Source: Kurthia populi
GTDB taxonomy: Bacteria > Bacillota > Bacilli > Bacillales_A > Planococcaceae
Direction: 5' to 3'
Length of the DNA: 64,000 bases
Assembly: GCF_042686175.1 (NCBI RefSeq)
Contig: NZ_JBHUOR010000002.1
Location: forward strand, 21,908-85,907
Below the pieces are notes generated by a model. The model did no database searches and was not told the origin of the DNA. It saw only the letters and a list, made by a program, of their open reading frames with translations. Below are positions 7,473-16,666 of the stretch, one piece after another. Made by a program: the position numbers and the translations under genes. The first letter of the stretch is position 1. Each line of letters opens with the position of its first letter.

Positions 7473-9704
7473 ATGGTTCAGATGATGACATATGACAGAC
7501 AATCAATCTTAGCACAGTTAGAAGAAAAATACGGTCGTGAGGAGTTAAGTCCCTTACTACGTAAACATGAGCGTTTTGAAACAAGACACCCAGATGCAGA
7601 TGATGCAGAATGGACAAAAGCGCTTAGCTTAGATGCTTTAGGCTTTTTAGACGAACAAGAGCCTTACTGGACATTCATTGCAGCACGTCTCCTTATTATG
7701 GAAACTTATAAAGAAGCTGCTGAAAAACGTGGCGTGGCAAATCCTGAAGAAGTATACACTAAATTCCCAGAACATATCGAGAAGTTAGTTGAAAAAGGTT
7801 TGTACGAAACATTTTTAGTTGAAAAATATACAGCACAAGAACGCGAGCAATTAGCGGCAATGATCGACCGCCATCGCGATGAAATTTTCACATATATTGG
7901 CCTAAAAACATTACTTGATCGTTACGTAACATGCGACTTCGATAAAACGCCTTTAGAGCTTCCTCAAGAGCGTTTTATGATTATCGCGATGACTTTAATG
8001 CAAGATGAAACAGAAGACCGTTTAACGAAGATTAACGAAGCCTACTGGGCAATGTCAAACCTATATATGACAACTGCAACACCAACATTATCAAATGCTG
8101 GTAAAACACATGGTCAATTATCTTCTTGCTTCATCGACACAGTAGATGACAGCCTACAAGGCATTTACGATTCAAACACAGATGTTGCGACACTTTCTAA
8201 ATTTGGTGGCGGTATCGGTGTTTACATGGGTAAAGTACGTAGCCGTGGATCATCAATTCGTGGATTCAAAGGCGCTTCATCAGGCGTTATTCCTTGGATT
8301 AAACAATTAAACAACACAGCCGTATCGGTAGACCAATTAGGTCAACGTCAAGGTGCAATTGCAGTTTATCTTGATGTATGGCACAAAGATATCATGCCAT
8401 TCCTAGATTTAAAATTAAACAATGGTGACGAACGTATGCGTGCGCACGATATTTTCACAGGTGTTTGCTTACCAGATATTTTCATGGAAACAGTAGAAGA
8501 ACGCGGCGAGTGGTATTTATTCGATCCACACGAAGTTCGTACAGTAATGGGCTTTGATTTAGAAGATTACTACGATGAAAAACGTGGCGAAGGTTCATTC
8601 CGTGATAAATACATGCAATGTGTAGCGAACCCTGATTTAGATCGTACAACAGTAAATGCGATTGATATTATGAAACGTATTATGCGTTCTCAACTTGAAA
8701 CAGGCGTACCATTCATGTTCTATCGTGATGAAGTAAACCGTCAAAATGCAAACAATCACCAAGGGATGATTTACTCATCAAACCTTTGCACAGAAATTAT
8801 GCAAAATATGAGTGCAACAACATATGAATCAACAACACTTGAAGATGGCATCATCGTAACACGTCGTAAAGCAGGCGATTTCGTTGTATGTAACTTATCA
8901 TCAATCAACCTAGGTCGCGCAGTTCCTGCAGATGTTTTAGAGCGTTTAATTCCAATCCAAGTGCGTATGCTTGATAATGTTATCGAATTAAATACAATTC
9001 CAGTAGCACAAGCAGAGCTTACAAACTCTCGCTACCGTGGTATCGGTCTTGGCACATTCGGTTGGCATCACCTAATCGCACAAGAAGGCATTGCTTGGGA
9101 AACAGATGAAGCAGTTGAATATGCAGACAAGTTATACGAAAAAATTGCGTACTTAACAATCCAAGCGTCTTCTGAACTTGCAGTAGAAAAAGGTAGCTAT
9201 CCATACTATGAAGGTTCAGACTGGCAATCAGGTGAATACTTCACAAAACATGGTTACACAAATGATGCTAAATGGGATGCACTAAAAGAAACAGTTGCGA
9301 AACAAGGTATGCGTAACGGTTACTTAATGGCTGTAGCACCAAACTCATCAACATCAATCATTGCAGGTTCAACTGCAAGTATCGATCCAATCTTCCAAAA
9401 ATCTTACTCTGAAGAGAAAAAAGATTATAAGATTCCAGTGACTGTTCCAGATTTAAACGAAAAAACAACTTGGTATTATAAATCAGCTTATTTCATCGAT
9501 CAAAACTGGACAATCAAACAAAACGCTGCACGTGCACGTCATATTGACCAAGGGATTTCATTAAACCTTTACGTGCAAAATACCGTGAAAGCAAAAGACT
9601 TACTTGAGCTTCACATCAATGCTTGGGCTTCAGGCATTAAAACAACTTACTATGTGCGTTCAACATCCGTTGAATTATTAGAATGTGAATCTTGCGCAAG
9701 CTAA
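7473..9704 (+). CDS. nrdA: Ribonucleoside-diphosphate reductase, alpha (catalytic) subunit, class Ia-like
   Basis: About 743 residues, catalytic subunit that reduces ribonucleotides to deoxyribonucleotides. Visible residues: active-site cysteines C219 (SSCFID) and C473 (VCNLSS), thiyl-radical cysteine C439 (NLCTEI), the PNSSTSII substrate loop, and a C-terminal ECESC pair that passes electrons from thioredoxin-type donors. It begins directly with YDRQSILAQLEEKYG and has no N-terminal ATP cone, so overall activity control by dATP through that domain is absent. The start is uncertain (TTG 7467 to ATG 7485) because of the hairpin upstream. It is followed by two terminators rather than being cotranscribed with nrdB. 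No nrdI is seen, unlike class Ib operons of Bacillus. Confidence 0.93.
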   Translation: MVQMMTYDRQSILAQLEEKYGREELSPLLRKHERFETRHPDADDAEWTKALSLDALGFLDEQEPYWTFIAARLLIMETYKEAAEKRGVANPEEVYTKFPEHIEKLVEKGLYETFLVEKYTAQEREQLAAMIDRHRDEIFTYIGLKTLLDRYVTCDFDKTPLELPQERFMIIAMTLMQDETEDRLTKINEAYWAMSNLYMTTATPTLSNAGKTHGQLSSCFIDTVDDSLQGIYDSNTDVATLSKFGGGIGVYMGKVRSRGSSIRGFKGASSGVIPWIKQLNNTAVSVDQLGQRQGAIAVYLDVWHKDIMPFLDLKLNNGDERMRAHDIFTGVCLPDIFMETVEERGEWYLFDPHEVRTVMGFDLEDYYDEKRGEGSFRDKYMQCVANPDLDRTTVNAIDIMKRIMRSQLETGVPFMFYRDEVNRQNANNHQGMIYSSNLCTEIMQNMSATTYESTTLEDGIIVTRRKAGDFVVCNLSSINLGRAVPADVLERLIPIQVRMLDNVIELNTIPVAQAELTNSRYRGIGLGTFGWHHLIAQEGIAWETDEAVEYADKLYEKIAYLTIQASSELAVEKGSYPYYEGSDWQSGEYFTKHGYTNDAKWDALKETVAKQGMRNGYLMAVAPNSSTSIIAGSTASIDPIFQKSYSEEKKDYKIPVTVPDLNEKTTWYYKSAYFIDQNWTIKQNAARARHIDQGISLNLYVQNTVKAKDLLELHINAWASGIKTTYYVRSTSVELLECESCAS

Positions 9705-9719
9705 TTTCATTATAAAACC

Positions 9720-9786
9720 AACAAAGGATGCTTATGAAAAGTATCCTTTGTTTTGGGTACATGAAACTATTCATGTACCTTTTTTT
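9720..9786 (+). terminator. Double hairpin terminator after nrdA
   Basis: First hairpin, ACAAAGGAT / ATCCTTTGT (9721-9750). Second, GGTACATGAA / TTCATGTACC (9756-9779), perfect with a 4-base loop and followed by seven T. Together they should separate nrdA from nrdB transcription. Confidence 0.88.
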
Positions 9787-9849
9787 GCTTTTTTGTAACC
9801 TAAAAGTAATATAATTTTCACAGCTTACGTGTTAATGTTGATAAAAATG

Positions 9850-9926
9850 TGGTATTATAAACGTAATGAAATAAACGCGAATCTCATACAAGCTATTTGC
9901 TGCGTGCAGTGAAATTGTATGAGATT
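9850..9926 (+). promoter_or_regulatory. nrdB promoter and 5'-UTR hairpin
   Basis: TGGTATTAT (9850-9858) is an extended -10. About 20 bases on, AATCTCATACAA (9880-9891) and TTGTATGAGATT (9915-9926) form a perfect 12-bp stem with a 23-base loop, ending 12 bases before the ribosome site of nrdB. No NrdR box is visible. The hairpin lacks a T-run and so is more likely an mRNA stability or translation element than a terminator. Confidence 0.55.
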
Positions 9927-9952
9927 TTAGTTTGAAGAGGAGAGACATTGGC

Positions 9953-10993
9953 ATGACAAAAATCGAACCACGTAAATTAATGGATAAAGAAGCACCTAAC
10001 CGCTCAACTGCGATTGTAAACGGCCGTTCATCAAATGTTTTAAACTGGGACGACGTGCGTTTCAGCTGGGCTTATCCTAAATACAAAAAAATGCTTGGTA
10101 ACTTCTGGACACCATTTGAAATTAATATGTCATCTGACGTAAAGCATTTCCCTGGCTTATCAGATGATGAGAAAGAAACATTCAAAAAAGTAATTGGCTT
10201 ATTAGCTCTTTTAGATAGTATCCAAACAGACTACGCTGGTCGCGTGGCGGACTTCTTAACAGACTCAAGTCTCAATGCGTTAATGATTATCCTTGCGCAA
10301 CAAGAAGTTATCCACAACCACTCGTATTCATATATTCTTTCAAGCCTTGTATCAAAAGATGAGCAGGATCGTATTTTCGATTACTGGCGCACAGAGCCTG
10401 TACTTGATAAACGTAATGAATTCGTTATTAAAGGTTATGAAAAATTCGCCGCAGATCCAACGGTTGAAAACATGTTAGACTCAATCGTCCATGATGTTAT
10501 TTTAGAAGGTTTATTCTTCTACTCAGGTTTCTCATTCTTCTACCACTTAGCGCGTAACCAAAAAATGGTCGCAACAAGCACAATGATTAACTACATCAAC
10601 CGCGATGAACAACTACATGTCGATTTATTCGTAAAAATTTACAAAGAATTATTAGAAGAATACCCACAATACGATACGCCAGAGCGCGCTGAATACGTTC
10701 AAAATGTATTCCGCGATGCCGCTGCACTTGAAATTGAATGGGCAAACGACGTAATCGGTGAAAAAATCGATGGCTTAGACATTGAAGATGTAGAAGATTA
10801 TATTTACTTCTACGCAAATGTACGCTGCAGCCAATTAGGCTATGAACGTCCATTTGAAGGCTACCGTAAAAACCCACTAAAATGGATTAAAGCTTATGAG
10901 GATGTAGATCTTGGTAAAACAGATTTCTTCGAGCAAAAATCACGCCAATATACAAAAGTAAACGTTCAAGATAACGGTTTTGACGAATTATAA
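9953..10993 (+). CDS. nrdB: Ribonucleoside-diphosphate reductase, beta (radical) subunit
   Basis: 346 residues, ferritin-like helical fold that makes the tyrosyl or metal radical for NrdA. Metal ligands are recognisable: the acidic residue in LLDSIQTDY, E and H in QQEVIHNHSYSYI, E in LEGLFFYSGF, and E and H in NRDEQLH; the tyrosine in HNHSY is placed for the radical. The start is the ATG before TKIEPRK, with GAGGAG 10 bases upstream; an upstream TTG in frame overlaps the ribosome site. It has its own promoter and a terminator, so stoichiometry with NrdA must be set by two separate transcripts. Confidence 0.94.
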   Translation: MTKIEPRKLMDKEAPNRSTAIVNGRSSNVLNWDDVRFSWAYPKYKKMLGNFWTPFEINMSSDVKHFPGLSDDEKETFKKVIGLLALLDSIQTDYAGRVADFLTDSSLNALMIILAQQEVIHNHSYSYILSSLVSKDEQDRIFDYWRTEPVLDKRNEFVIKGYEKFAADPTVENMLDSIVHDVILEGLFFYSGFSFFYHLARNQKMVATSTMINYINRDEQLHVDLFVKIYKELLEEYPQYDTPERAEYVQNVFRDAAALEIEWANDVIGEKIDGLDIEDVEDYIYFYANVRCSQLGYERPFEGYRKNPLKWIKAYEDVDLGKTDFFEQKSRQYTKVNVQDNGFDEL

Positions 10994-11004
10994 TATAGTG
11001 TAAA

Positions 11005-11041
11005 GCACCAGCTGAGGGCCTGCCTCATCTGGTGTTTTTTT
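11005..11041 (+). terminator. Terminator after nrdB
   Basis: CACCAGCTGAGG / CCTCATCTGGTG stem with one mismatch and a 5-base loop, followed by seven T. Confidence 0.9.
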
Positions 11042-11087
11042 GTATGAATCGTGGTATAATTTGGTAAACATGCAAGGAGCTGATAGG

Positions 11088-12044
11088 ATGCAAAAGCCGT
11101 TATTATGGGTGACATTTCACTTGCCGCAGGAATTGCTTGAGCCAATTAAATCCTATGTGGATGTGAAGATGTGGCAGGATCCAGAGTTTGATATGCCACA
11201 GGATGAGTTTGAAGCAGCAGCGCAGGAAGCAGATATTTTGTGGACAGTCGTTTCAAATCAAGTAACGGCGGATGTTATCAAGCGTGCACCAAAGCTGAAA
11301 ATGATTGCGAATCTCGCAGTAGGTTATAACAATATTGATACCGAGGCTGCGACAGAAGCAGGAATTATCGTAACCAATACACCGGATGTTTTAGCAGATA
11401 CAACGGCTGATTTGGCCTTTCTGCTTATGATGATGGCCGCACGTCGTACACTTGAAGGAGCGCGCGCTTTGTATCAGGGACAATGGAAGGGCTGGCAGGT
11501 GCTTGGTATGACGGGCATGGATATTCATCATAAAACATTAGGCATTATTGGTATGGGGACGATTGGTGAGCTTGTCGCAAAGCGTGCCACAGGCTTTGAT
11601 ATGAATGTTATTTATCATAATCGCCATGAAAAGCCCAATGCTTACGGTGCACAGTATCGCTCAAAGGAAGATTTATTGCGCGAGGCAGATTTCATTATTG
11701 TACTAACACCTCTCACACCGGCAACACGTAATCTAATTACTAAAGAAGAGCTTGCATTAATGAAAAAATCCGCAATGCTCATTAATGTAGCGCGTGGCGG
11801 CATCGTCAATGAAGATGATTTATATGAGGCTCTTATTAAAGGGGATATTTTAGCGGCGGCGTCCGATGTTTTTGTAGAGGAGCCAGTCCCAACGAAACAT
11901 CCGCTGCTGACATTAGCGAACTTTACGGCATTACCGCATTTGGGAAGTGCAACAGTCGAGACGCGTTTAGGTATGGTTAGTCGCAATGTCGAATCACTTC
12001 TAGCGTATTTTAATAAGCATTCAATACCATTTAGAGTTGTATAA
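11088..12044 (+). CDS. D-isomer-specific 2-hydroxyacid dehydrogenase (glyoxylate/hydroxypyruvate reductase type)
   Basis: 318 residues with split substrate domain and NAD(P)-binding Rossmann core at about 100-285: GIIGMGTIGELVAKR nucleotide motif, catalytic R in NVARGGIVNE, E in DVFVEEP and H in ALPHLGSAT. Family members reduce glyoxylate, hydroxypyruvate or related 2-oxoacids with NAD(P)H. The ATG is 8 bases after AAGGAG; a TGGTATAAT extended -10 at 11052 directly follows the nrdB terminator. The next gene begins 12 bases after its stop, probably cotranscribed. The exact substrate cannot be told from the sequence. Confidence 0.9.
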   Translation: MQKPLLWVTFHLPQELLEPIKSYVDVKMWQDPEFDMPQDEFEAAAQEADILWTVVSNQVTADVIKRAPKLKMIANLAVGYNNIDTEAATEAGIIVTNTPDVLADTTADLAFLLMMMAARRTLEGARALYQGQWKGWQVLGMTGMDIHHKTLGIIGMGTIGELVAKRATGFDMNVIYHNRHEKPNAYGAQYRSKEDLLREADFIIVLTPLTPATRNLITKEELALMKKSAMLINVARGGIVNEDDLYEALIKGDILAAASDVFVEEPVPTKHPLLTLANFTALPHLGSATVETRLGMVSRNVESLLAYFNKHSIPFRVV

Positions 12045-12056
12045 GGAGGAAGAAGC

Positions 12057-12500
12057 ATGGTTTTAGCAAAAGGGATTACAGGTTTTTGTAAGGAATGTGA
12101 TGTAACGACAATTGAAGAGAACGACTACAAAGAATTCCGTACGGCATGCTATGATGCAGCGCTACATCCAGAAGTGACACTTGTGAATATCGTCGAATGT
12201 GATTATCCATTTACATATCATAAAGCGTTATTTGATATTAATGATGAGCGTATGATTGTGCTTTTAAATAGCTACTATCCATTAGTGGGCTTTGCAAAAG
12301 ATGATGATCCACTTGATTTTTGTGATATTCCAGAACAACTAACAGCACTTAGTGAGTATTACACACTACTAGATGAGGATACGCTGTTGACATACCCGAC
12401 AGGTAAAGAACTACAAGCATTAGACGGGGAAGAATTGGTGGCAATTGAGCACTGGAAACCGCGTAATCTAGGCGAAATTATTTTTAATACGTGGGATTAG
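12057..12500 (+). CDS. Conserved hypothetical acidic protein
   Basis: 147 residues, acidic, no signal peptide and no membrane helix. It contains two early cysteines (FCKECD) that could bind metal, followed by aromatic-rich segments (YPFTYHKALFDIN, LLNSYYPLVGF) and ends LGEIIFNTWD. I do not recognise the family. A strong GGAGGAAG ribosome site and a 12-base gap to the hydroxyacid dehydrogenase indicate an operon. The context gives no clear role. Confidence 0.75.
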   Translation: MVLAKGITGFCKECDVTTIEENDYKEFRTACYDAALHPEVTLVNIVECDYPFTYHKALFDINDERMIVLLNSYYPLVGFAKDDDPLDFCDIPEQLTALSEYYTLLDEDTLLTYPTGKELQALDGEELVAIEHWKPRNLGEIIFNTWD

Positions 12501-12505
12501 GCCAT

Positions 12506-12646
12506 AAAAAAGAAGTGGCTTATGTATAAAAACAATCGCTCCTATGAGCATAAGAAAAACCGGAATCGCACTAGGCGCGTTTCCGGTTTTTCGTTGCGAA
12601 CACTAAAAAGGAAAAATGACGTGTTTTGTTCCAGTCACTTCTTTTT
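12506..12646 (+). repeat. Palindromic intergenic element, copy 1
   Basis: Forward orientation, between convergent genes. Outer arms AAAAAGAAGTG / CACTTCTTTTT, left arm with CCTATGAGCATAAG, core hairpin AAAAACCGGAA / TTTCCGGTTTTT, right arm TCGTTGCGAACACT. Runs of A and T at the two ends make it a plausible two-way terminator. Confidence 0.88.
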
Positions 12647-12653
12647 GTTGTAG

Positions 12654-13454
12654 TTATTTATTAAATAAATCAAATAGACCGCCGATGCCTCCTTCACCAC
12701 TTGATTGACCGCCACCGCCTTGTGATACAGGTGCAGAGGCGAATACACGACTTGCTAAACGGCTAAATGGCATTGATTGAATCCAGACAGAGCCGGGTCC
12801 TTGTAACGTCGCAAGGAATAAACCTTCGCCACCAAATAACGATGTTTTGACACCGCCTGCACGCTCGATATCGTAATTTACGCGGTCCGTCATCGCGACT
12901 AAGCAACCTGTATCAATACGTAGACGCTCGCCTGGGCGCAGGTCTTTACGGATAATAGTACCGCCCGCATGAACGAATGCTAGGCCATCACCTTCTAGCT
13001 TTTGCATAATAAAGCCCTCACCACCGAAGAAGCCCGCACCTAATTTACGCTGGAACTCAACGCCAACCGACACGCCACGTGCTGCCGCGAGAAAGGCATC
13101 CTTTTGACAAATGATTTTACCATTATATTGGCTTAAATCCATTGGAATAATACGACCAGGATAAGGCGCTGCGAATGAGACATGTTGCTTACCATGACCT
13201 TGGTTTGTGAATGTAGTAATAAATAGGCTTTCACCAGTAATTAGTCGTTTACCAGCGCCCATTAATTTGCCCATAAAGCCACCAGCACGACTTGCTTGTG
13301 AGCCATCCCCAAAAATCGTTTCCATTTGGATGCCATCTTCCATCATCATCATTGCACCTGCTTCGGCAATAGCCGTTTCACCTGGATCTAGCTCAATTTC
13401 AACAAATTGCATATCATCGCCGTGGATTTTAAAATCGATTTCATCATTCTTCAT
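12654..13454 (-). CDS. AIM24/TIGR00266 family protein
   Basis: 266 residues made of repeated beta-strand units, with glycine-rich signatures: TAIAEAGAMMMMEDGI, LFITTFTNQG, GGEGFIMQKLEGDG and a C-terminal Gly/Ser-rich tail ending GGIGGLFDLFNK. This is the AIM24-like beta-prism fold found widely in bacteria and mitochondria, with no enzymatic function established. The glycine-rich tail resembles those that attach such proteins to membranes or partners. Monocistronic; the promoter should lie in the 140 bases shared with the divergent aldehyde dehydrogenase gene. Confidence 0.88.
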   Translation of the reverse strand: MKNDEIDFKIHGDDMQFVEIELDPGETAIAEAGAMMMMEDGIQMETIFGDGSQASRAGGFMGKLMGAGKRLITGESLFITTFTNQGHGKQHVSFAAPYPGRIIPMDLSQYNGKIICQKDAFLAAARGVSVGVEFQRKLGAGFFGGEGFIMQKLEGDGLAFVHAGGTIIRKDLRPGERLRIDTGCLVAMTDRVNYDIERAGGVKTSLFGGEGLFLATLQGPGSVWIQSMPFSRLASRVFASAPVSQGGGGQSSGEGGIGGLFDLFNK

Positions 13455-13597
13455 ATGTGTTCCTCCCGTAAATGCTATTTCATTTATATACGCATTGTGA
13501 CCGGAAAAGTTTCAAATATAAAAAATCCATCGTTAGATACTTCAAAAAAACTGTATTTTCTGTTAATTTTAAAAAAAGACATTTGGGAGGATTGTGT

Positions 13598-15073
13598 ATG
13601 AAATTAGCGCATTATATTGATGGGGCATTTTACATCAATGAAGAGGAAAAATATTTAGACGTTCTAAATCCTGCAACAAGTGACACAATTGCAGAAGTAC
13701 CGATGGCCACGCTACATACACTAGACTTTGCCATACGCACAGCAGAGCAGGCTCAAAAAGTGTGGGGACAAGTACCAGCGCCAAAACGGGCAGATTATTT
13801 ACTCGATATTGGTTATAAATTAAAGGAAAAAAAGGAGCAGCTCGCACGTATTTTGACCGAGGAGATGGGAAAGGTCATTGAAGAGGCACGTGGTGAAATT
13901 CAAGAAGGCATTGATATGGCCTTTTATATGGCAGGGGAAGGACGCCGTTTACTTGGTGAGACGACACCATCTGAACTGACAGATAAATTTGCGATGAGCG
14001 TGCGCACACCAGTTGGCGTCGTAGGATTAATTACACCATGGAATTTCCCGATTGGCGTGCCCTTATTAAAGGCATTCCCTGCGATTGTTAGTGGTAATGC
14101 GGTCATTTGGAAGCCGGCCTCTGAAACACCGATGATTGCCTATGAGATGGCGAAAATCTTTGATGAGGTTGGCTTACCAAAAGGTGTTGTGAATATTGTC
14201 TTTGGCTCAGGCGGAGACATTGGAACAGAGCTTGTACAAAATCCTCATATTAATGTCATTTCCTTTACGGGCTCTACATCGACGGGACGTAAAGTGGCAG
14301 AGCTTGGTGGCTATCATTTGAAAAAAGTGTCACTTGAATTAGGCGGCAAAAATGCAGTTATTGTCATGGATGATGCGGATCTTGATTTAGCAGTAGAAGG
14401 CATTGTGTGGAGTGCATTCGGTACGGCTGGTCAGCGCTGTACGGCATGTAGCCGTGTCATTGTGCATGAAGCGGTTGCCGAGCAGCTAGAGCAAAAGCTC
14501 ATTACAGAAATCGAGAAATTAACAATTGGCAATGGGCTAGATGAGGCGAATAAAGTAGGACCGGTTATTAATATGGAAGCCCTCTATAAAATTCATAGCT
14601 ATGTTGAGCTTGCGCAGCTAGATGGTGCGAAATTATTAACAGGAGGCCATATTTTAGAGGGTGATGATTTTGATTTGGGCTGCTACTATGCACCAACATT
14701 ATTTAATCAAGTACGCCCGGATTCTCGTCTAGCACAGGAAGAAATTTTTGGACCAGTCATCGGCTTAATTCAAGTAGCGAATTTAGAAGAGGCAGTCGCC
14801 GTTAATAACAGTGTGACATACGGCTTGTCGAGCTCGATTTATACACAGGATGTCAATACGGTATTTCGTGCACAGCGTGATTTAGATACAGGAATCGTCT
14901 ATGTGAATGCCGGTACGACGGGAGCAGAAGTCCATTTACCGTTTGGCGGCACGAAGGGGACAGGGAATGGTCATCGTGATTCAGGGGCGAGTGCGCTTGA
15001 GTTATATACAGAGCTGAAAAGTGTTTATATCGATTTTAGTGGACGATTACAGCGCGCTCAAATTGATTGCTAG
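13598..15073 (+). CDS. NAD(P)-dependent aldehyde dehydrogenase
   Basis: 491 residues, complete ALDH fold: ITPWNFPIG (catalytic Asn), KPASETP cofactor loop, FTGSTSTGR, catalytic Glu in LELGGKNAV, catalytic Cys in GQRCTACSR and EEIFGPVIG. It oxidises an aldehyde to the acid; the substrate is not determined, with semialdehyde dehydrogenases being the closest in general look. The ATG has TTGGGAGG 8 bases upstream. The frame is open 42 codons further up but that part has no ribosome site and is not ALDH-like. Divergent from the AIM24 gene and convergent with the deacetylase gene. Confidence 0.92.
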   Translation: MKLAHYIDGAFYINEEEKYLDVLNPATSDTIAEVPMATLHTLDFAIRTAEQAQKVWGQVPAPKRADYLLDIGYKLKEKKEQLARILTEEMGKVIEEARGEIQEGIDMAFYMAGEGRRLLGETTPSELTDKFAMSVRTPVGVVGLITPWNFPIGVPLLKAFPAIVSGNAVIWKPASETPMIAYEMAKIFDEVGLPKGVVNIVFGSGGDIGTELVQNPHINVISFTGSTSTGRKVAELGGYHLKKVSLELGGKNAVIVMDDADLDLAVEGIVWSAFGTAGQRCTACSRVIVHEAVAEQLEQKLITEIEKLTIGNGLDEANKVGPVINMEALYKIHSYVELAQLDGAKLLTGGHILEGDDFDLGCYYAPTLFNQVRPDSRLAQEEIFGPVIGLIQVANLEEAVAVNNSVTYGLSSSIYTQDVNTVFRAQRDLDTGIVYVNAGTTGAEVHLPFGGTKGTGNGHRDSGASALELYTELKSVYIDFSGRLQRAQIDC

Positions 15074-15077
15074 TTAG

Positions 15078-15216
15078 AAAAAAGAGGCTTGAGACAAAAC
15101 ATATCATTTTCTTTTTTAAGACTTCGCAACGAAAAACCGGAACCGCGTCACAGCGCGGTTCCGGTTTTTCGTTGCTTATAGGAGCGACTTTACACGTATG
15201 TCAAAGCCGCTTTTTT
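15078..15216 (-). repeat. Palindromic intergenic element, copy 2
   Basis: Reverse orientation, between convergent genes. AAAGAGGCTTGAGACAAAAC opens it, the core AAAAACCGGAACCGCG / CGCGGTTCCGGTTTTT is perfect, and TATGTCAAAGCC closes it before a T-run. Confidence 0.88.
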
Positions 15217-15221
15217 ATTAT

Positions 15222-16571
15222 TTAAGGCTGTGCCTTACCTTCTAGCTGAGAGATGGTCACACATGTATAGCCCTTGCTTTCCAAGTACGTCAAGATACTA
15301 TCTAATGCATTAGCAGTTGTTGGGTGGATGTCATGCATCAAGATGATGGCACCAGGATATAGATGCTGCTGAACTGCTTGTAGGGTAGAAGCGGCATTAC
15401 GCGTTTTCCAGTCGAGTGTATCAACGCCCCATAAAACAGTTGGCTGTGATAATTGCTGCTCAAGCCCATGATTACGTGCACCATACGGCGGACGAATCGT
15501 TAACGGCTCAATGCCAGTTGCTTTTTTAATTAATGTATTCGAATGCTCAATATTTTTAAGTGCATTTGCGGCCGTCATTTTCGATAAGTTTTCATGTCCA
15601 TAGGAATGATTGCCAATTTCATGACCACCCGCTACAACTGCCTTCGCAGTATCAGGAGCTTCACTTACAGATTTTCCAAGCATATAAAACGTCGCTTTTG
15701 CACGATGTTTTTTAAGTGTCTTTAAAATACGCGGTGTCACATTTTTATTCGGACCATCATCAAATGTAAGTGCCACATATTTTTTACCATGTGTATTTAA
15801 TGAAAAGACCGGTACATCGTATTTTTGATTTAGACGATCTAATGGAATCGTCACAGATGTTAATTTGTCTGTGAAAGTATGTGGTTGATAATAAATTTTT
15901 AAATTGTTGCCATCTAATGAGAAATCGTTGAATTTTGACCAGCTTGGCTCGGTTAATTTATCGATTTTTTTTGCTGAAATCGCTAAGTTTTTATTTTTCT
16001 GCTGTAACTTGATACGCACTTCCTTTGACATACGGTTAAGACGGACATCTGTGCTAATGATATCTTGAATCGACACCAATTTTTTCGTATGGCGATCATA
16101 TGTAAAGGTTTGCGCTGTTGTGATAACAGTACGGTCTTTTTGAAGCTCTTTTTGTTTTATGATAAAGCTTACCTTTTTATTAGACGTTGTCGTATTAACT
16201 GATAGGACTAATTTCTTAGCGTCTGATTTTGTGAATGCATCACGTTTTTTGTAAACCTTTTTCTGAATTGCATCGTCTACTTTTTCAACCCCTGTTAAAG
16301 GATACATTAGTGTATAGTTCTCCGCACGAGAAACTTCCTTATTGTATAAAATTCCTTTAACTGGGGATTTAAGAGATGTAACGACGACCTTGTTAACTTC
16401 TTGTTTTTTTGGTTTTGTGGGCTCTTCGCTAATTTTTTGTACAGCACCAGCGAGATTTTGCCCTGTTTGATTACTATTTAATAGGACAAAGAAACAACCT
16501 ACTAAAACAATAAGTACGATAAGTAGAGCTAAATTAACTTTCCCTAATTTAGTCTTTGGAAACCATTGCAC
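15222..16571 (-). CDS. Membrane-anchored polysaccharide deacetylase (PdaC-like)
   Basis: 449 residues: basic N-terminus and one membrane helix (about 12-32), a linker, an extracytoplasmic DUF4163/DUF3298-type region (about 60-250), then a NodB deacetylase domain (about 262-445). Catalytic motifs are present: TFDDGP (269-274), HSYGH, RPPYGARN and ILMHDIHP. The domain order matches Bacillus subtilis PdaC, which removes acetyl groups from MurNAc in peptidoglycan and gives lysozyme resistance. Acts outside the membrane. Monocistronic, with repeat copy 2 as its likely terminator. Confidence 0.9.
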   Translation of the reverse strand: MQWFPKTKLGKVNLALLIVLIVLVGCFFVLLNSNQTGQNLAGAVQKISEEPTKPKKQEVNKVVVTSLKSPVKGILYNKEVSRAENYTLMYPLTGVEKVDDAIQKKVYKKRDAFTKSDAKKLVLSVNTTTSNKKVSFIIKQKELQKDRTVITTAQTFTYDRHTKKLVSIQDIISTDVRLNRMSKEVRIKLQQKNKNLAISAKKIDKLTEPSWSKFNDFSLDGNNLKIYYQPHTFTDKLTSVTIPLDRLNQKYDVPVFSLNTHGKKYVALTFDDGPNKNVTPRILKTLKKHRAKATFYMLGKSVSEAPDTAKAVVAGGHEIGNHSYGHENLSKMTAANALKNIEHSNTLIKKATGIEPLTIRPPYGARNHGLEQQLSQPTVLWGVDTLDWKTRNAASTLQAVQQHLYPGAIILMHDIHPTTANALDSILTYLESKGYTCVTISQLEGKAQP

Positions 16572-16620
16572 ACTGAACCCTCCTGTAGCTTTTGTACCTT
16601 AATTGTACACTATCAAAAAT

Positions 16621-16665
16621 AAAAAACCACAATTAGCCGAAATTAGCTAAAAGTGGTTTTTTTTT
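16621..16665 (-). terminator. Terminator of the GGDEF-EAL gene
   Basis: ACCAC-TTAGC / GCTAA-GTGGT stem with an internal loop; A- and T-runs on both sides. On the minus strand it ends in a T-run downstream of the signalling gene. Confidence 0.85.
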
Positions 16666-16666
16666 A

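Noticed and set aside
9880..9926. Terminator before nrdB
   Set aside because: The stem is perfect but is followed by TTAG and the ribosome site rather than a T-run, so it was described as a leader hairpin.
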